Assembly: GCF_009674565.1 (NCBI RefSeq)
Contig: NZ_WKJL01000002.1
Location: 1 to 64,000 of the forward strand
Origin: Duganella aquatilis
GTDB taxonomy: Bacteria > Pseudomonadota > Gammaproteobacteria > Burkholderiales > Burkholderiaceae_D
Direction: 5' to 3'
DNA length: 64,000 bases
Of this stretch, positions 49,833 through 59,740 are shown one piece after another (position 1 is the first letter of the stretch; each line of letters opens with the position of its first letter). The notes under the pieces are model-generated. The model did not search any database. It had not been told where the DNA came from and saw only the letters and a program-made list of their open reading frames with translations. Both the position numbers and the translations under genes were made by a program.

Positions 49833-52334
49833 TTAGAATTTCACATCCAGCTTCACGCTGAAGTAGCGGAACACATCACGCGGCGGCACCCAGCTGCTGG
49901 CCGAAACCTGCGGCGACGTCGCGGTCGGACCGGCGCGGAACGACGACGGGCCACTGGCGTTCGCATTCGGAATATAGAAGCGATCGAACAGATTGTTGAC
50001 GCGGAAGCTCACCTTGTACTTGTCCTGCGGGTCGCGCACGCCGAAGCCCAGGTCGGTAATGCTGTACGGATCGTTGACCGAGTTCGGATCGTTGTTGATG
50101 TTGGTGTTGTATTTGCTCTGGTAACGCACGTTCACGTTCACAAAGCCCTTCAGCGGCATCTTTGGAATACCGAACTCGTAGTTGGCGCCGATGTTCAGCC
50201 TGATCTTCGACGTGCCCGGGAAGACCGTGTTGTTCAGATTCTGCACACCGGTGGTCGAACCTGGCGAAATCGGGAAGCAGGCGGTGTTCTGGCCGGCGAT
50301 CGAACCGTTGGCGGCCAGCTTGGTGCCGCCTACCGCGACGTTGGTCGAATCGGCGAAGCACGGACCGTTGGCCCACTTCTCGATGGTCGGCAGCGTGAAG
50401 GCCAGCGCCCCATTGATCGTCAGATCCTTGGCCGCCAGCGCGTTCACATCCAGTTCAAAGCCGTGGGTGGCGATGTTCGGAATCGAATTCAGCTGGCTGT
50501 AGATGGTCGGATCGTTCGGCAGCACGTAGGTCACGTTCTGCTGGTAATTGAAGAAGTCCGACTTGAAATACGTGGCCGCGACCGACAGGCGGCTGTTGAA
50601 CAGGTTGGCCTTGGTGCCCAGCTCGAAGCTCTGGCTGGTTTCCGGACGCACCGGGAACGCCGCCGACGCCTTCAGGCCCGAGGTCACGTCATACGCCTCG
50701 CCCTTGTAGCCGGTCGACACCTGCGAATACACCATCCACTCCGGCGTGATCTGCTTCTGCAGGCTGATCTTGCCGGTGGTGGCGTGGTCGGTGTTGCCGG
50801 TGCTCTGGAACTGGTCGACGCCCACCGGACCCGGCGTGAACGAGGCCTCATCCAGCTGGTTGGTGAAGTAGTTGCGCTTGTAGTGGTAGCCCGAAATCTC
50901 TTCGTTGACGCGCAGGCCGCCGGTCAGCGTCCAGGTCGGCATGAATTCCCACGACGCCTGGCCGAACACCGCCTTGTTGGTGTTGTAGATGTCGGTGTAG
51001 TAGTTGGTCGGGCTGGACGGCGAGTTGGCGTTGCACACCGTCGGCGCCACGCAGTAGCCGCGGATGAAGTGACGGTAGATCTCGTTGTGCGCCAGCCACA
51101 GGCCCGCCACGTACTTGAAGTTGCCGGTGTCCGGCGACACGTAGCGGAATTCCTGCGTCTTCGAGCGGATGTCGTAGGTGCCGAACTGGTTGTTGCCCAC
51201 GGTCGGGATGGTCGAGCCGGCGACGGCGATGGTCGGCACGTCGGTGAAGTCCTGGTCGCGGAAGTCGTTGGCCAGGTATTTGCTCCACGAAGTGATCGAC
51301 ATCAGCTGCGCGTCATTCGGCAGCGTCCACGACACTTTCAGGCCGACGCCGCGGTCGCTGGAGATCAGCCCGGTCGGGAAATCGCGGCGCACATTGCGGT
51401 TGTTCGGGTCGTTGGCGTTGATGCCGGCCAGCACCGAGGTGGCCGGCAGCAGCGGATTGCCGTTCAGGTACACGCCGTTCAGGCCGATCGGCGTCGACAC
51501 CACATTGCCGGCCGCAGCCGAACCGGTGCGCAGGTTGAAGCCGTTGACGGCGGTGACGCCGCGCGAGTTTTCCTGGAAGTTATAGCGTGGCGTCAGGTCC
51601 ACCTGCACCGTGTCGATCGGATTCCATTGCAGCTTGGCCATGAAGGTCTTGCCGCCCGAACCGTTGACGTCCTTGCCGTCGGTCAGGTTGTGGAAGGTGC
51701 CCGGCAGGCGGCTCTTGCCGGCGTACAGGCGCATGGCGAAGTGCTCGTCCAGCTGGCCGCCGGCCGAGGCGTTGACGCGCCATTCGTTGTCGTTGGTCAG
51801 GTAGGTGCTGGCGCGGTACACCATCGGGCCGGAAATCGGCTTGGTGACGATGTTGACGGCGCCGGCCACGGCGGACTTGCCGAACAGCGTGCTCTGCGGG
51901 CCTTTCAGCACCTCGATGCGCGACACGTCGGCCAGATCCTTGAAGGCCTGGAACTGGGTGGCGATCGGAATGTCGTCGATGATCACCGCCACGTCCGACT
52001 CGACGCCGATGCCGACCGAGACGGTGCCGATGCCGCGCATGAAGATGGCGTTGTTGGCGGCGGTGGTGCCCGAGTTCAGGGTCAGCGACGGCATCATCGC
52101 CACCACGTCCTCGATTTCGCGGATATTGGTGCGCTGGATTTCCTGCTCGCTCATCACCGAAATCGCCATTGGAACGCTTTCCAATTTTTCGACGCGTTTA
52201 TTCGCGGTCACGACTACAGTTTCCAGCGTGCCAGGTTTGCTGCTTGATTCTTCTTGTTGCGCGTGGACGTTCATGGACAGCAAGGCCAGCGCCAGGGCCG
52301 ACGCCATCGGCGTCAGAAGGATAGGTTTTTTCAT
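49833..52334 (-). CDS. TonB-dependent receptor with LacI-type operator
   Basis: An 833-residue outer-membrane receptor. The signal peptide ends near VHA-QQ. The plug has LETVVVTANKRVEKLESVP, FMRGIGTVSVGIGVESDVAV, and IEVLKGPQSTLFGKSAVAGAVNIVTKP. The barrel ends YFSVKLDVKF. This plug type (Fe-complex/Caulobacter group) covers many substrates; vitamin and oligosaccharide importers are included. A near-perfect palindrome of the same type as in the lyase operon lies 25 bp upstream, so it may import the products of that operon's enzymes. A terminator lies 110 bp after its stop. Confidence 0.88.
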   Translation of the reverse strand: MKKPILLTPMASALALALLSMNVHAQQEESSSKPGTLETVVVTANKRVEKLESVPMAISVMSEQEIQRTNIREIEDVVAMMPSLTLNSGTTAANNAIFMRGIGTVSVGIGVESDVAVIIDDIPIATQFQAFKDLADVSRIEVLKGPQSTLFGKSAVAGAVNIVTKPISGPMVYRASTYLTNDNEWRVNASAGGQLDEHFAMRLYAGKSRLPGTFHNLTDGKDVNGSGGKTFMAKLQWNPIDTVQVDLTPRYNFQENSRGVTAVNGFNLRTGSAAAGNVVSTPIGLNGVYLNGNPLLPATSVLAGINANDPNNRNVRRDFPTGLISSDRGVGLKVSWTLPNDAQLMSITSWSKYLANDFRDQDFTDVPTIAVAGSTIPTVGNNQFGTYDIRSKTQEFRYVSPDTGNFKYVAGLWLAHNEIYRHFIRGYCVAPTVCNANSPSSPTNYYTDIYNTNKAVFGQASWEFMPTWTLTGGLRVNEEISGYHYKRNYFTNQLDEASFTPGPVGVDQFQSTGNTDHATTGKISLQKQITPEWMVYSQVSTGYKGEAYDVTSGLKASAAFPVRPETSQSFELGTKANLFNSRLSVAATYFKSDFFNYQQNVTYVLPNDPTIYSQLNSIPNIATHGFELDVNALAAKDLTINGALAFTLPTIEKWANGPCFADSTNVAVGGTKLAANGSIAGQNTACFPISPGSTTGVQNLNNTVFPGTSKIRLNIGANYEFGIPKMPLKGFVNVNVRYQSKYNTNINNDPNSVNDPYSITDLGFGVRDPQDKYKVSFRVNNLFDRFYIPNANASGPSSFRAGPTATSPQVSASSWVPPRDVFRYFSVKLDVKF

Positions 52335-52358
52335 CGTCGTCTCCAGCTTTTTGTTTTA

Positions 52359-52372
52359 GTTAATCGTTTAAC
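52359..52372. promoter_or_regulatory. LacI-type operator, site C
   Basis: GTTAATCGTTTAAC is a near-perfect palindrome with central CG, 25 bp before the receptor ATG. It shares ATCGTTTAAC with lyase-operon site A. A weaker GGAAAACGATTACC lies at 52458-52471, 99 bp away. Confidence 0.6.
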
Positions 52373-52486
52373 TTGCGTGGTGACAAAGATTAAAGCAGGC
52401 TTCTCAAGATGTCAACGACAAGTCAACACGTGTGAGCCTGCTACGCAACAGTTCGACGGAAAACGATTACCTTGCTTTCACGATAA

Positions 52487-53701
<1,215 letters not shown>

Positions 53702-53712
53702 GTTGTCTCCCT

Positions 53713-54417
53713 TTATCGGTAGGTGATGGCGCCCGGCTGGCCGAGCCATTCCAGGTGCGCGTAGTTATTCAGGTAGCTCAAGGTGAACTGGCCGGGCCGC
53801 TGCAGCAGCTTGGTGACGGCGCCGTTGGCCAGCGTCCAGTTCAGCTCCATCACCTGGAAATCCTGCAGGCCCAGCAGGTGCTGCATCAGCGCCGAGATTA
53901 CGCCGCCGGAGGTGAACACGATGGTGGTCTGCTTGCTGCTGTCGGTATCCAGCCGTTCCAGCGCGCGCACGCAGCGGCGGCGGAAGTCCGGCCAGGTTTC
54001 GCTGTAGTCGCCGTCGTGCCAGCCGCTCATCCAGCGCTGCATGGCGGCGCGGAACAGCTGCTCCAGCGCGCGCGGCGGATCGACATGGCTGGCCAGCAGC
54101 GCCTTGAACGCCATCGCGTCGGCCACCTCCGGGCAATGGCGCAGCAGCACCTCGTGGTGATTGAACTCGGCGAAATCCTCGTCGGTGAGCCACTCGGCTT
54201 CGAGCAACTGCTTTTTCGGCAGCTCCGCCAGGCAGGTGTCGGCCGTCTGCCGGTGGCGCGCCATGCCGCCGGTGATCACCTTGTTGAAGGACTGATGGGT
54301 GTTGGCGTACCACTGCCCCAGCAGGCGCGCCTGCTCGTAGCCCAGCTCGGACAGCTGGTCGTAATTGGCCTTGCCGAACGATGCCTGCCCATGCCGCACC
54401 AGAAAAATTTGTCCCAT
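53713..54417 (-). CDS. Histidine phosphatase family protein
   Basis: A 234-residue phosphoglycerate-mutase-like phosphatase. The opening [12 protein letters not shown] carries the catalytic RHG motif and [15 protein letters not shown] the second His region (a GG instead of GH, which weakens activity prediction). It is the first gene of a two-gene unit with acyl-CoA dehydrogenase, diverging from a LysR gene across a palindrome. Substrate unknown. Confidence 0.85.
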   Translation of the reverse strand: MGQIFLVRHGQASFGKANYDQLSELGYEQARLLGQWYANTHQSFNKVITGGMARHRQTADTCLAELPKKQLLEAEWLTDEDFAEFNHHEVLLRHCPEVADAMAFKALLASHVDPPRALEQLFRAAMQRWMSGWHDGDYSETWPDFRRRCVRALERLDTDSSKQTTIVFTSGGVISALMQHLLGLQDFQVMELNWTLANGAVTKLLQRPGQFTLSYLNNYAHLEWLGQPGAITYR

Positions 54418-54458
54418 ATCGCCTCCTTCGAGACCTGTAGCTTACCGGGCGGCCTATA

Positions 54459-54473
54459 ATTCATCAAATGAAT
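54459..54473. promoter_or_regulatory. LysR T-N11-A box between phosphatase and LysR genes
   Basis: ATTCAT-CAA-ATGAAT, a perfect 6-3-6 inverted repeat containing T-N11-A, lies 27 bp from the LysR ATG and 42 bp from the phosphatase ATG. Likely binding site of the LysR protein at 54500. Confidence 0.6.
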
Positions 54474-54499
54474 AGAATTAATTGAATCGAATTAATCTC

Positions 54500-55411
54500 A
54501 TGCATATATCCAAAGTCGACCTGAACCTGTTCATCGTGCTCGAAGCCATCTATACGGAAGGCAGCATCACGCGCGCCAGCCTGAAGATGAACCTGACGCA
54601 GCCGGCCATCAGCCACGCGCTGAACCGCCTGCGCCAGCTGTTCGACGACCCGCTGTTCGAACGCCAGGGCCACGTGATGACGCCAACGCCGCTGGCGCGC
54701 TCCATCATCGACCCGGTGCGGCGCGCGCTGCGTAGTTTTGAAGTGACGCTGACCGGCGCCGCGCGCTTCGACGCCGCCAGCAGCGAGCGCAGTTTTTCGC
54801 TGGCCGTGCGCGACGTGCTGGAGGCCAGCGTGCTGCCGCCGCTGATGGCCGGCATCGCGCAGCAGGCGCCATCGGCCACGCTGAACACCCTGCAGGTCAG
54901 CCGGCGCGAACTGGAAAGCGAACTGGCGGCCGGCACGCTGGACGCCGCCATCGACGTGCTGCTGCCGCTGCCGAACGACATCCGCCGCGCGCAGCTGGCC
55001 GGCGACCAGACCGTGGTGCTGGTGCGGCGCGGCCATCCGCTGGTGAAGAAAAAGGCGCTGAGCCTGGAGACCTACCTGGCGCTGGAACACATCCAGACCA
55101 GTTCGCGCCGGCGCGGCCCCGGCCTGGAAGATGTGGAACTCAGCCGGCAAGGCCTGCAACGCCGCATCCGCCTGCGCTGCCAGCACTACTTTGCCGCCTG
55201 CCGCGTGGTCAGCCAGACCGACCTGGCGCTGACCATGCCGGACCGCCTGGCGCGCATCGTCAACCAGCAGTTCAACAACCAGATCCTGCCGCTGCCGCTG
55301 ACCATGCCGTCGCTCGACGTCTACCTCTACTGGCACGCCAACGTCGACAACGATCCCGCCAACACCTGGCTGCGCGCGCAGATTACTGCGGCGATGCAGG
55401 CTGCCGGATAA
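54500..55411 (+). CDS. LysR-family regulator
   Basis: A 303-residue NodD/LysR-type regulator: KVDLNLFIVLEAIYTEGSITRASLKMNLTQPAISHALNRLR is the winged helix. ATG 54500 is used; a TTG at 54482 is less likely. It diverges from the phosphatase/acyl-CoA dehydrogenase unit and probably controls it through the intervening T-N11-A box. Its end overlaps the convergent MFS transporter gene by 29 bases. Confidence 0.92.
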   Translation: MHISKVDLNLFIVLEAIYTEGSITRASLKMNLTQPAISHALNRLRQLFDDPLFERQGHVMTPTPLARSIIDPVRRALRSFEVTLTGAARFDAASSERSFSLAVRDVLEASVLPPLMAGIAQQAPSATLNTLQVSRRELESELAAGTLDAAIDVLLPLPNDIRRAQLAGDQTVVLVRRGHPLVKKKALSLETYLALEHIQTSSRRRGPGLEDVELSRQGLQRRIRLRCQHYFAACRVVSQTDLALTMPDRLARIVNQQFNNQILPLPLTMPSLDVYLYWHANVDNDPANTWLRAQITAAMQAAG

Positions 55412-56522
55412 GCGCCGCGGCCAGCGCCGCCAGCAGCGCGATGGCGGCGGACACATAGCCGATCGTGCCCGCACCCCAGGCCGAGATGCTGACGCCGCCG
55501 ATCACCGCGCCCAGCGCGATGCCGCCGTTGGCGGCCGAGACGTTGATGGTGCCGGCCAGCGCCTGCGCCTGCGATGCCGCCTTCATCACGCGGATCTGGC
55601 ACACCGGATACAGCGCCGTATTCGCCACGCCCCACACCGCCAGCGCAATCACGAACGCCAGCGACGCGCCGGCAAACGCCATGCTTGCCGCCATGCCCAG
55701 CGCCAGCATCACGCTGAACGCCGCCGTGGTGGCCAGCGGCTTGCGGTCGCCCCAGCGTCCGCCGAGCCAGTTGCCGACCAGGCCCACCGCGCCAAAGCCC
55801 ATCAGCCACCAGCCCACCAGCGCCGGGGCGATGTGCGCCGACTTTTCCAGCATCTCCGCCAGATACGTGTAGCCGGTGAACATGGCGGTAAACACCAGCA
55901 CCGACAGGGCGACGTTCGCCAGGAAGAACGGGCTTTTGAGTATCTTCAGCTGGTCCGCCATGCGCACCGGATGGCTGGCGCGCACCGTCGGCATGCGCGT
56001 CCAGATCAGCACCGCGATCAGCAGCGACAGCGCCGCCAGCAGCGCAAAGGCGCCGCGCCAGCCGACAGCATCCGACGCCAGCGTGCCAAGCGGAATACCG
56101 AACAACATCGCGCCCGAAATCCCGAGATACACGCGCGATACCGCGCGGCCGCCCTGCCCCGGTCCGGCAATCTGCGCGGCCGTTTCGCTGGCCGTGCCCC
56201 AGAACACCGGCAACGCCAGCGCCGGCAGCAAGCGCGCCACCGCCAGCACCCAGATATTCGACGCCACCGCCGCCAGCGCATTCGCCGCCGCGAACAGCAG
56301 CAGGATCGCGATGAACAAGCGTTTGCGCTCCACATTGGCCAGCCACGCCGTCAGGAACGGTCCGCACACCATCACCACCACCGCGAACAGCGTCACCAGT
56401 TGCCCCGCCGTGGCGACCGCAATGCCCAGGTCACGCGCCAGCGCCGGCAGCAGGCCGACAATCAAAAACTCGGTCGTCACGATCACAAACGCGGCGACGG
56501 CCAACAAAACAGAAGTAAACAT
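55383..56522 (-). CDS. MFS transporter (arabinose-efflux/DHA1 type)
   Basis: A 379-residue, 12-helix major facilitator. The first helix is VAAFVIVTTEFLIVGLLPALARDLGI and the loop 2-3 motif is FLTAWLANVERKRLF, near the GxLADrxGrr consensus. The C-terminal half has FGAVGLVGNWLGGRWGDRK, the repeat of that motif. The drug:H+ antiporter-1 group is most likely; substrate is unknown. It diverges from a LysR gene whose binding repeats lie in the intergenic region. Confidence 0.88.
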   Translation of the reverse strand: MFTSVLLAVAAFVIVTTEFLIVGLLPALARDLGIAVATAGQLVTLFAVVVMVCGPFLTAWLANVERKRLFIAILLLFAAANALAAVASNIWVLAVARLLPALALPVFWGTASETAAQIAGPGQGGRAVSRVYLGISGAMLFGIPLGTLASDAVGWRGAFALLAALSLLIAVLIWTRMPTVRASHPVRMADQLKILKSPFFLANVALSVLVFTAMFTGYTYLAEMLEKSAHIAPALVGWWLMGFGAVGLVGNWLGGRWGDRKPLATTAAFSVMLALGMAASMAFAGASLAFVIALAVWGVANTALYPVCQIRVMKAASQAQALAGTINVSAANGGIALGAVIGGVSISAWGAGTIGYVSAAIALLAALAAALIRQPASPQ

Positions 56523-56565
56523 GCAGCTTGACCCGGTAAAAAACAGCCCGCATGATAGTCAGGAC

Positions 56566-56616
56566 TTAAATTCCCGTGTTGGATATAAATTCCACCTCTT
56601 TATAGAATTAAATTCC
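56566..56616. promoter_or_regulatory. Triple (A/T)TAAATTCC direct repeat
   Basis: TTAAATTCC (56566-56574), ATAAATTCC (56585-56593) and TTAAATTCC (56608-56616) are spaced 19 and 23 bp apart, about two helical turns, just before the LysR ATG. GAATTAAATTCC at the last copy is partly palindromic. Probable binding sites of the downstream LysR. Confidence 0.5.
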
Positions 56617-57528
56617 ATGAGTGCCAACGAACGCCTGAAAGGCCTGGAAACCTTCGTCGCCGTCGCCGACGCCGGCAGCTTCACCGCCGCCGCCGCGCGG
56701 CTGAACCTGACCAACTCCGCCGTCGGCAAGGCCGTCGCGCGCCTGGAAGAACGCCTGCAAAAGCAGCTGTTCGAACGCAGCACGCGCAAGCTGGAAATGA
56801 CCGACGCCGGCGCGGCGTTCTACCAGGTCTGCACGCGCATCCTCGACGAACTGGAAGTGGCGGAACGCGCGCTGTCCGCCGAAGAGGCCACGCCCTCCGG
56901 CCGCCTGCGCATCGATCTGCCGGCCACCTTCGGCCGCATGAAGGTGCTGGCGCCGCTGCTGGCCTTCGCCGCGCAGCATCCGCAGGTGACACCGCACATC
57001 TCCTATACCGACAGGTTTGTCGACGTGGTCGAAGACGGCATGGACGTGGTGGTGCGCATCGGCGGCGACGAAGCCTGGCCGGCCGCCGTGGGCTATCGCC
57101 ACCTGGGGAATGAGGAACTGATTTTTTGCGCGGCGCCGGCCTTCATCGCGGCGCACGGTGCGCCGCAACGCGCATCCGACCTGCCGGCCTACGACGCCAT
57201 CCTGTACGGCCGCGCCGACGGCAGCACGCAACCGTGGCGCATCCAGGACGGCGCGGCGCCGCTGGCGCGCCAGCACATCAACGGCCGCATGGTGTTCGGC
57301 CAGGCCGAATCGCAGGTGGCCGCCGTGGAGGCGGGACTGGGCCTGGCGCAGTTCCCCACCTGGCTGGTGGACCAGAAAATCCGCGAGGGAAAACTCATCA
57401 ACATCCTGCCGCAGCTGACGACACAGGGACTGCCGCTGCACCTGCTATGGCAGCGCAGCCGCCAGCACGCGCCGAAAGTTCAGGCGCTGCTGGCGCACTT
57501 TGAGACGACGCTGTGCATCAATCCCTAG
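56617..57528 (+). CDS. LysR-family regulator
   Basis: A 303-residue CrgA-like LysR regulator: RLKGLETFVAVADAGSFTAAAARLNLTNSAVGKAVARLEERL is the winged helix, with an effector domain that includes ISYTDRFVDVVEDGMDVVVRIG. ATG 56617 is fixed by the three repeats that end directly before it. It diverges from the MFS transporter gene and probably controls it. It overlaps the convergent PqiC gene by four bases. Confidence 0.92.
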   Translation: MSANERLKGLETFVAVADAGSFTAAAARLNLTNSAVGKAVARLEERLQKQLFERSTRKLEMTDAGAAFYQVCTRILDELEVAERALSAEEATPSGRLRIDLPATFGRMKVLAPLLAFAAQHPQVTPHISYTDRFVDVVEDGMDVVVRIGGDEAWPAAVGYRHLGNEELIFCAAPAFIAAHGAPQRASDLPAYDAILYGRADGSTQPWRIQDGAAPLARQHINGRMVFGQAESQVAAVEAGLGLAQFPTWLVDQKIREGKLINILPQLTTQGLPLHLLWQRSRQHAPKVQALLAHFETTLCINP

Positions 57529-58124
57529 CAGGTCGGCGTGCCGCCGGCAGCCAGCGCGCGCACCGCCTTTGACATGTCGGCGCCTACGCGCGCCACCGCG
57601 CGGCGATGGCCAGCCACCAGCTCGTCGTAGCCGGCGCCCACGGTTTCCTGCGCCACGCTGCGGCAGGTCAGCACCTGCGTGCTGCCGACCAGCCGCACGC
57701 TCCACACCGCGTCGATCAGCGCATACTTGCCCGGCGCCGATTCAAAGCGCTGCACGCTGGTGCTGATGCGGTACACCGGCGCCTTCTCCGGCACCGGCGT
57801 GCGAAACGCGTCGATGGTTCCCAGCTCGCCGGAAATCGCCAGCGACAGGGCCTGCCCGATCTCCGCCGCCGGCAGCGACGACCAGCGCTCCAGCTCCAGC
57901 AGATCCATGCGGCCCTCGCCGGTGGTCACCAGCATCTGCGCGCGCGTCAGCTGCTGCGGCACCGTCACCGCCGGCAGCTCGATGTAGTAGGCGGCGCGCA
58001 CCGCCGGTGCGGCCGGCACGCCCATACCGTTACTCAGACTGTAGAAGTGCTCGGGCGGCGGCGTGGCGCAGCCGGCCAGCACCAGCACCGGCAACACCAT
58101 CGCCATGGCAAATGCACGCATCAT
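57525..58124 (-). CDS. pqiC: PqiC-type outer-membrane lipoprotein
   Basis: A 199-residue lipoprotein with lipobox VLAGC near residue 19, of the ABC-type auxiliary lipoprotein family (PqiC/YmbA). The AAYYIELPAVTVPQQLTRAQMLVTT region is typical of the family. Its start overlaps PqiB by four bases (ATGA). It forms the outer-membrane docking partner of the PqiB needle for lipid transport. Confidence 0.9.
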   Translation of the reverse strand: MMRAFAMAMVLPVLVLAGCATPPPEHFYSLSNGMGVPAAPAVRAAYYIELPAVTVPQQLTRAQMLVTTGEGRMDLLELERWSSLPAAEIGQALSLAISGELGTIDAFRTPVPEKAPVYRISTSVQRFESAPGKYALIDAVWSVRLVGSTQVLTCRSVAQETVGAGYDELVAGHRRAVARVGADMSKAVRALAAGGTPTC

Positions 58125-59740
58125 TTCGGATCTCCTTTTTTGTCCACCTTACCGCGTATCAGCGACTCCGGATGCCGCTCCAGATAATCCGTCAGCGCAT
58201 TCAGCGATTGCAGCGTCTGCGTTACCTGCTGCAAGGCCTCGCGCAGGTCGGACTGCACCGGCGAATCCTTCTGCAGCAGCTGGTCCGCTTCGGCAAAGGT
58301 CTTGCGCGCCGCCGCCAGCGTGTCCTTCATCTCCGGCACCACCTGGCCGTCCAGACGCTTCATCAGCACATCGGCGCTCTTCAGCGTATCGCGCAGGTTC
58401 TTGCCAATGTCCTCGAACGGCACCTTGTCCAGCTTGCGCGCGATGCTGGAAATCTGCGTCTGCAGTTCATCCAGGCTGTTAGGCACGGTCGGCACTTCCA
58501 CCAGTTCCTGCGTGGTGTCGATTTTGGCCGCCGGCGCATTCGGGAAGAAGTCCAGCGCCACATACAGCTGGCCGGTCAGCAGATTCCCCGTGCGCAGCTG
58601 GCCGCGCAGGCCGCGCGCCACCAGGCGCTCCAGCACCTGCGTGCCGGCGTTGCGCTGCTGATCCTCGGCCACCGTCCTGGCAAAGTTGCGGCCCAGGCGC
58701 GCCGGATACATATCCACCGTCACGGGCATGCGGAAGGTCTTCTTCACCGGATCGAACTCCACGCCCACCGAACGCACCTCGCCCATGACAATGCCGCGGA
58801 AGTCCACCGGCGCACCGGCCGACAGGCCGCGCAGCGACTGGTCGAAGTACAGCACCGTGGTCACCGCCACGCCATCCGGTTCGCGCAGCGCGCTGGCCTG
58901 ATCCGCCGCCAGCGCAAAGTCGCTGCCGGCCGGCGCCGCCGCCGATGGTTTCTGCCCGCTGACCGATTCAAATGCGATGCCGCCCACCAGCAGCGCCGCC
59001 AGCGACTGCGTGTTGACCTTGAAGCCGGACGAATCGAGCCGCACGTCGACGCCGCTGGCATGCCACCAGCGCGAATTCTTGCCGACATACTGATCGTAAG
59101 GCGCGCTGATAAACACCGACATCTTCACGCCGCGCCCCTTCTCTTCCAGATCGAAGCCGGTCACCTGCCCCACCTGGATGCGGCGGTAGAAAATCGGCGA
59201 ACCGACATCAATGGAGCCCAGCGACTCGCCATGCAGCATGTAGGACGTGCCCTTCTCGTCGCGCGTCACCTGCGGCGGCTTCTCCAGCCCGACGAATTCG
59301 TGCGTGGTCTCCTCCGACTTGCCGGCGTCGACGCCGATGTAGGAACCGGACAGCAAGGTGTTCAGGCCCGTCACGCCGCTGGCGCCGATGCGCGGCCGCA
59401 CCACCCAGAAGCGCGTGTCATTCGCCGTGAAGCGCTTGGCCTCCTTGGTCATGTCGATGGTCACCAGCACCTTGGACAGATCGCTGCCCAGCGTGATCGT
59501 CTTCACCAGGCCGATGTCCACATCCTTGTATTTGACCTTGGTCTTGCCCGGCTCCAGACCGTCGGCGCTGCGGAAGCTCACCGTCACCGTCGGCCCCTGG
59601 TCCAGCACCATCTTGACCACCAGCGTCAGGCCGATCAGCGCCGCCAGCAAGGGGATCAGCCACACCAGCGACGGCATGCGGCTGGGCTTCTCCACTTCCG
59701 GTTCTGGCAACGGCGGATTGCCGTTCTCGTTCTCAGACAT
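58121..59740 (-). CDS. pqiB: PqiB-type MCE protein (three MCE domains)
   Basis: A 539-residue protein with one N-terminal membrane helix (about 23-45) and three MCE domains: the first at GPTVTVSFRSADGLEPGKTKVKYKDVDIG, the second at GSPIFYRRIQVGQVTGF, the third at GAPVDFRGIVMGEVRSVG. A long C-terminal coiled coil (about 420-520) forms the needle. It bridges inner and outer membrane for phospholipid transport with PqiA and PqiC. It overlaps the PqiA gene by eight bases. Confidence 0.93.
   Translation of the reverse strand: MSENENGNPPLPEPEVEKPSRMPSLVWLIPLLAALIGLTLVVKMVLDQGPTVTVSFRSADGLEPGKTKVKYKDVDIGLVKTITLGSDLSKVLVTIDMTKEAKRFTANDTRFWVVRPRIGASGVTGLNTLLSGSYIGVDAGKSEETTHEFVGLEKPPQVTRDEKGTSYMLHGESLGSIDVGSPIFYRRIQVGQVTGFDLEEKGRGVKMSVFISAPYDQYVGKNSRWWHASGVDVRLDSSGFKVNTQSLAALLVGGIAFESVSGQKPSAAAPAGSDFALAADQASALREPDGVAVTTVLYFDQSLRGLSAGAPVDFRGIVMGEVRSVGVEFDPVKKTFRMPVTVDMYPARLGRNFARTVAEDQQRNAGTQVLERLVARGLRGQLRTGNLLTGQLYVALDFFPNAPAAKIDTTQELVEVPTVPNSLDELQTQISSIARKLDKVPFEDIGKNLRDTLKSADVLMKRLDGQVVPEMKDTLAAARKTFAEADQLLQKDSPVQSDLREALQQVTQTLQSLNALTDYLERHPESLIRGKVDKKGDPK

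Noticed and set aside
49537..49836. 99-codon open frame on the plus strand
   Set aside because: It reads through a clear minus-strand terminator, has no ribosome site and no recognisable sequence; the region is better explained by regulatory elements.
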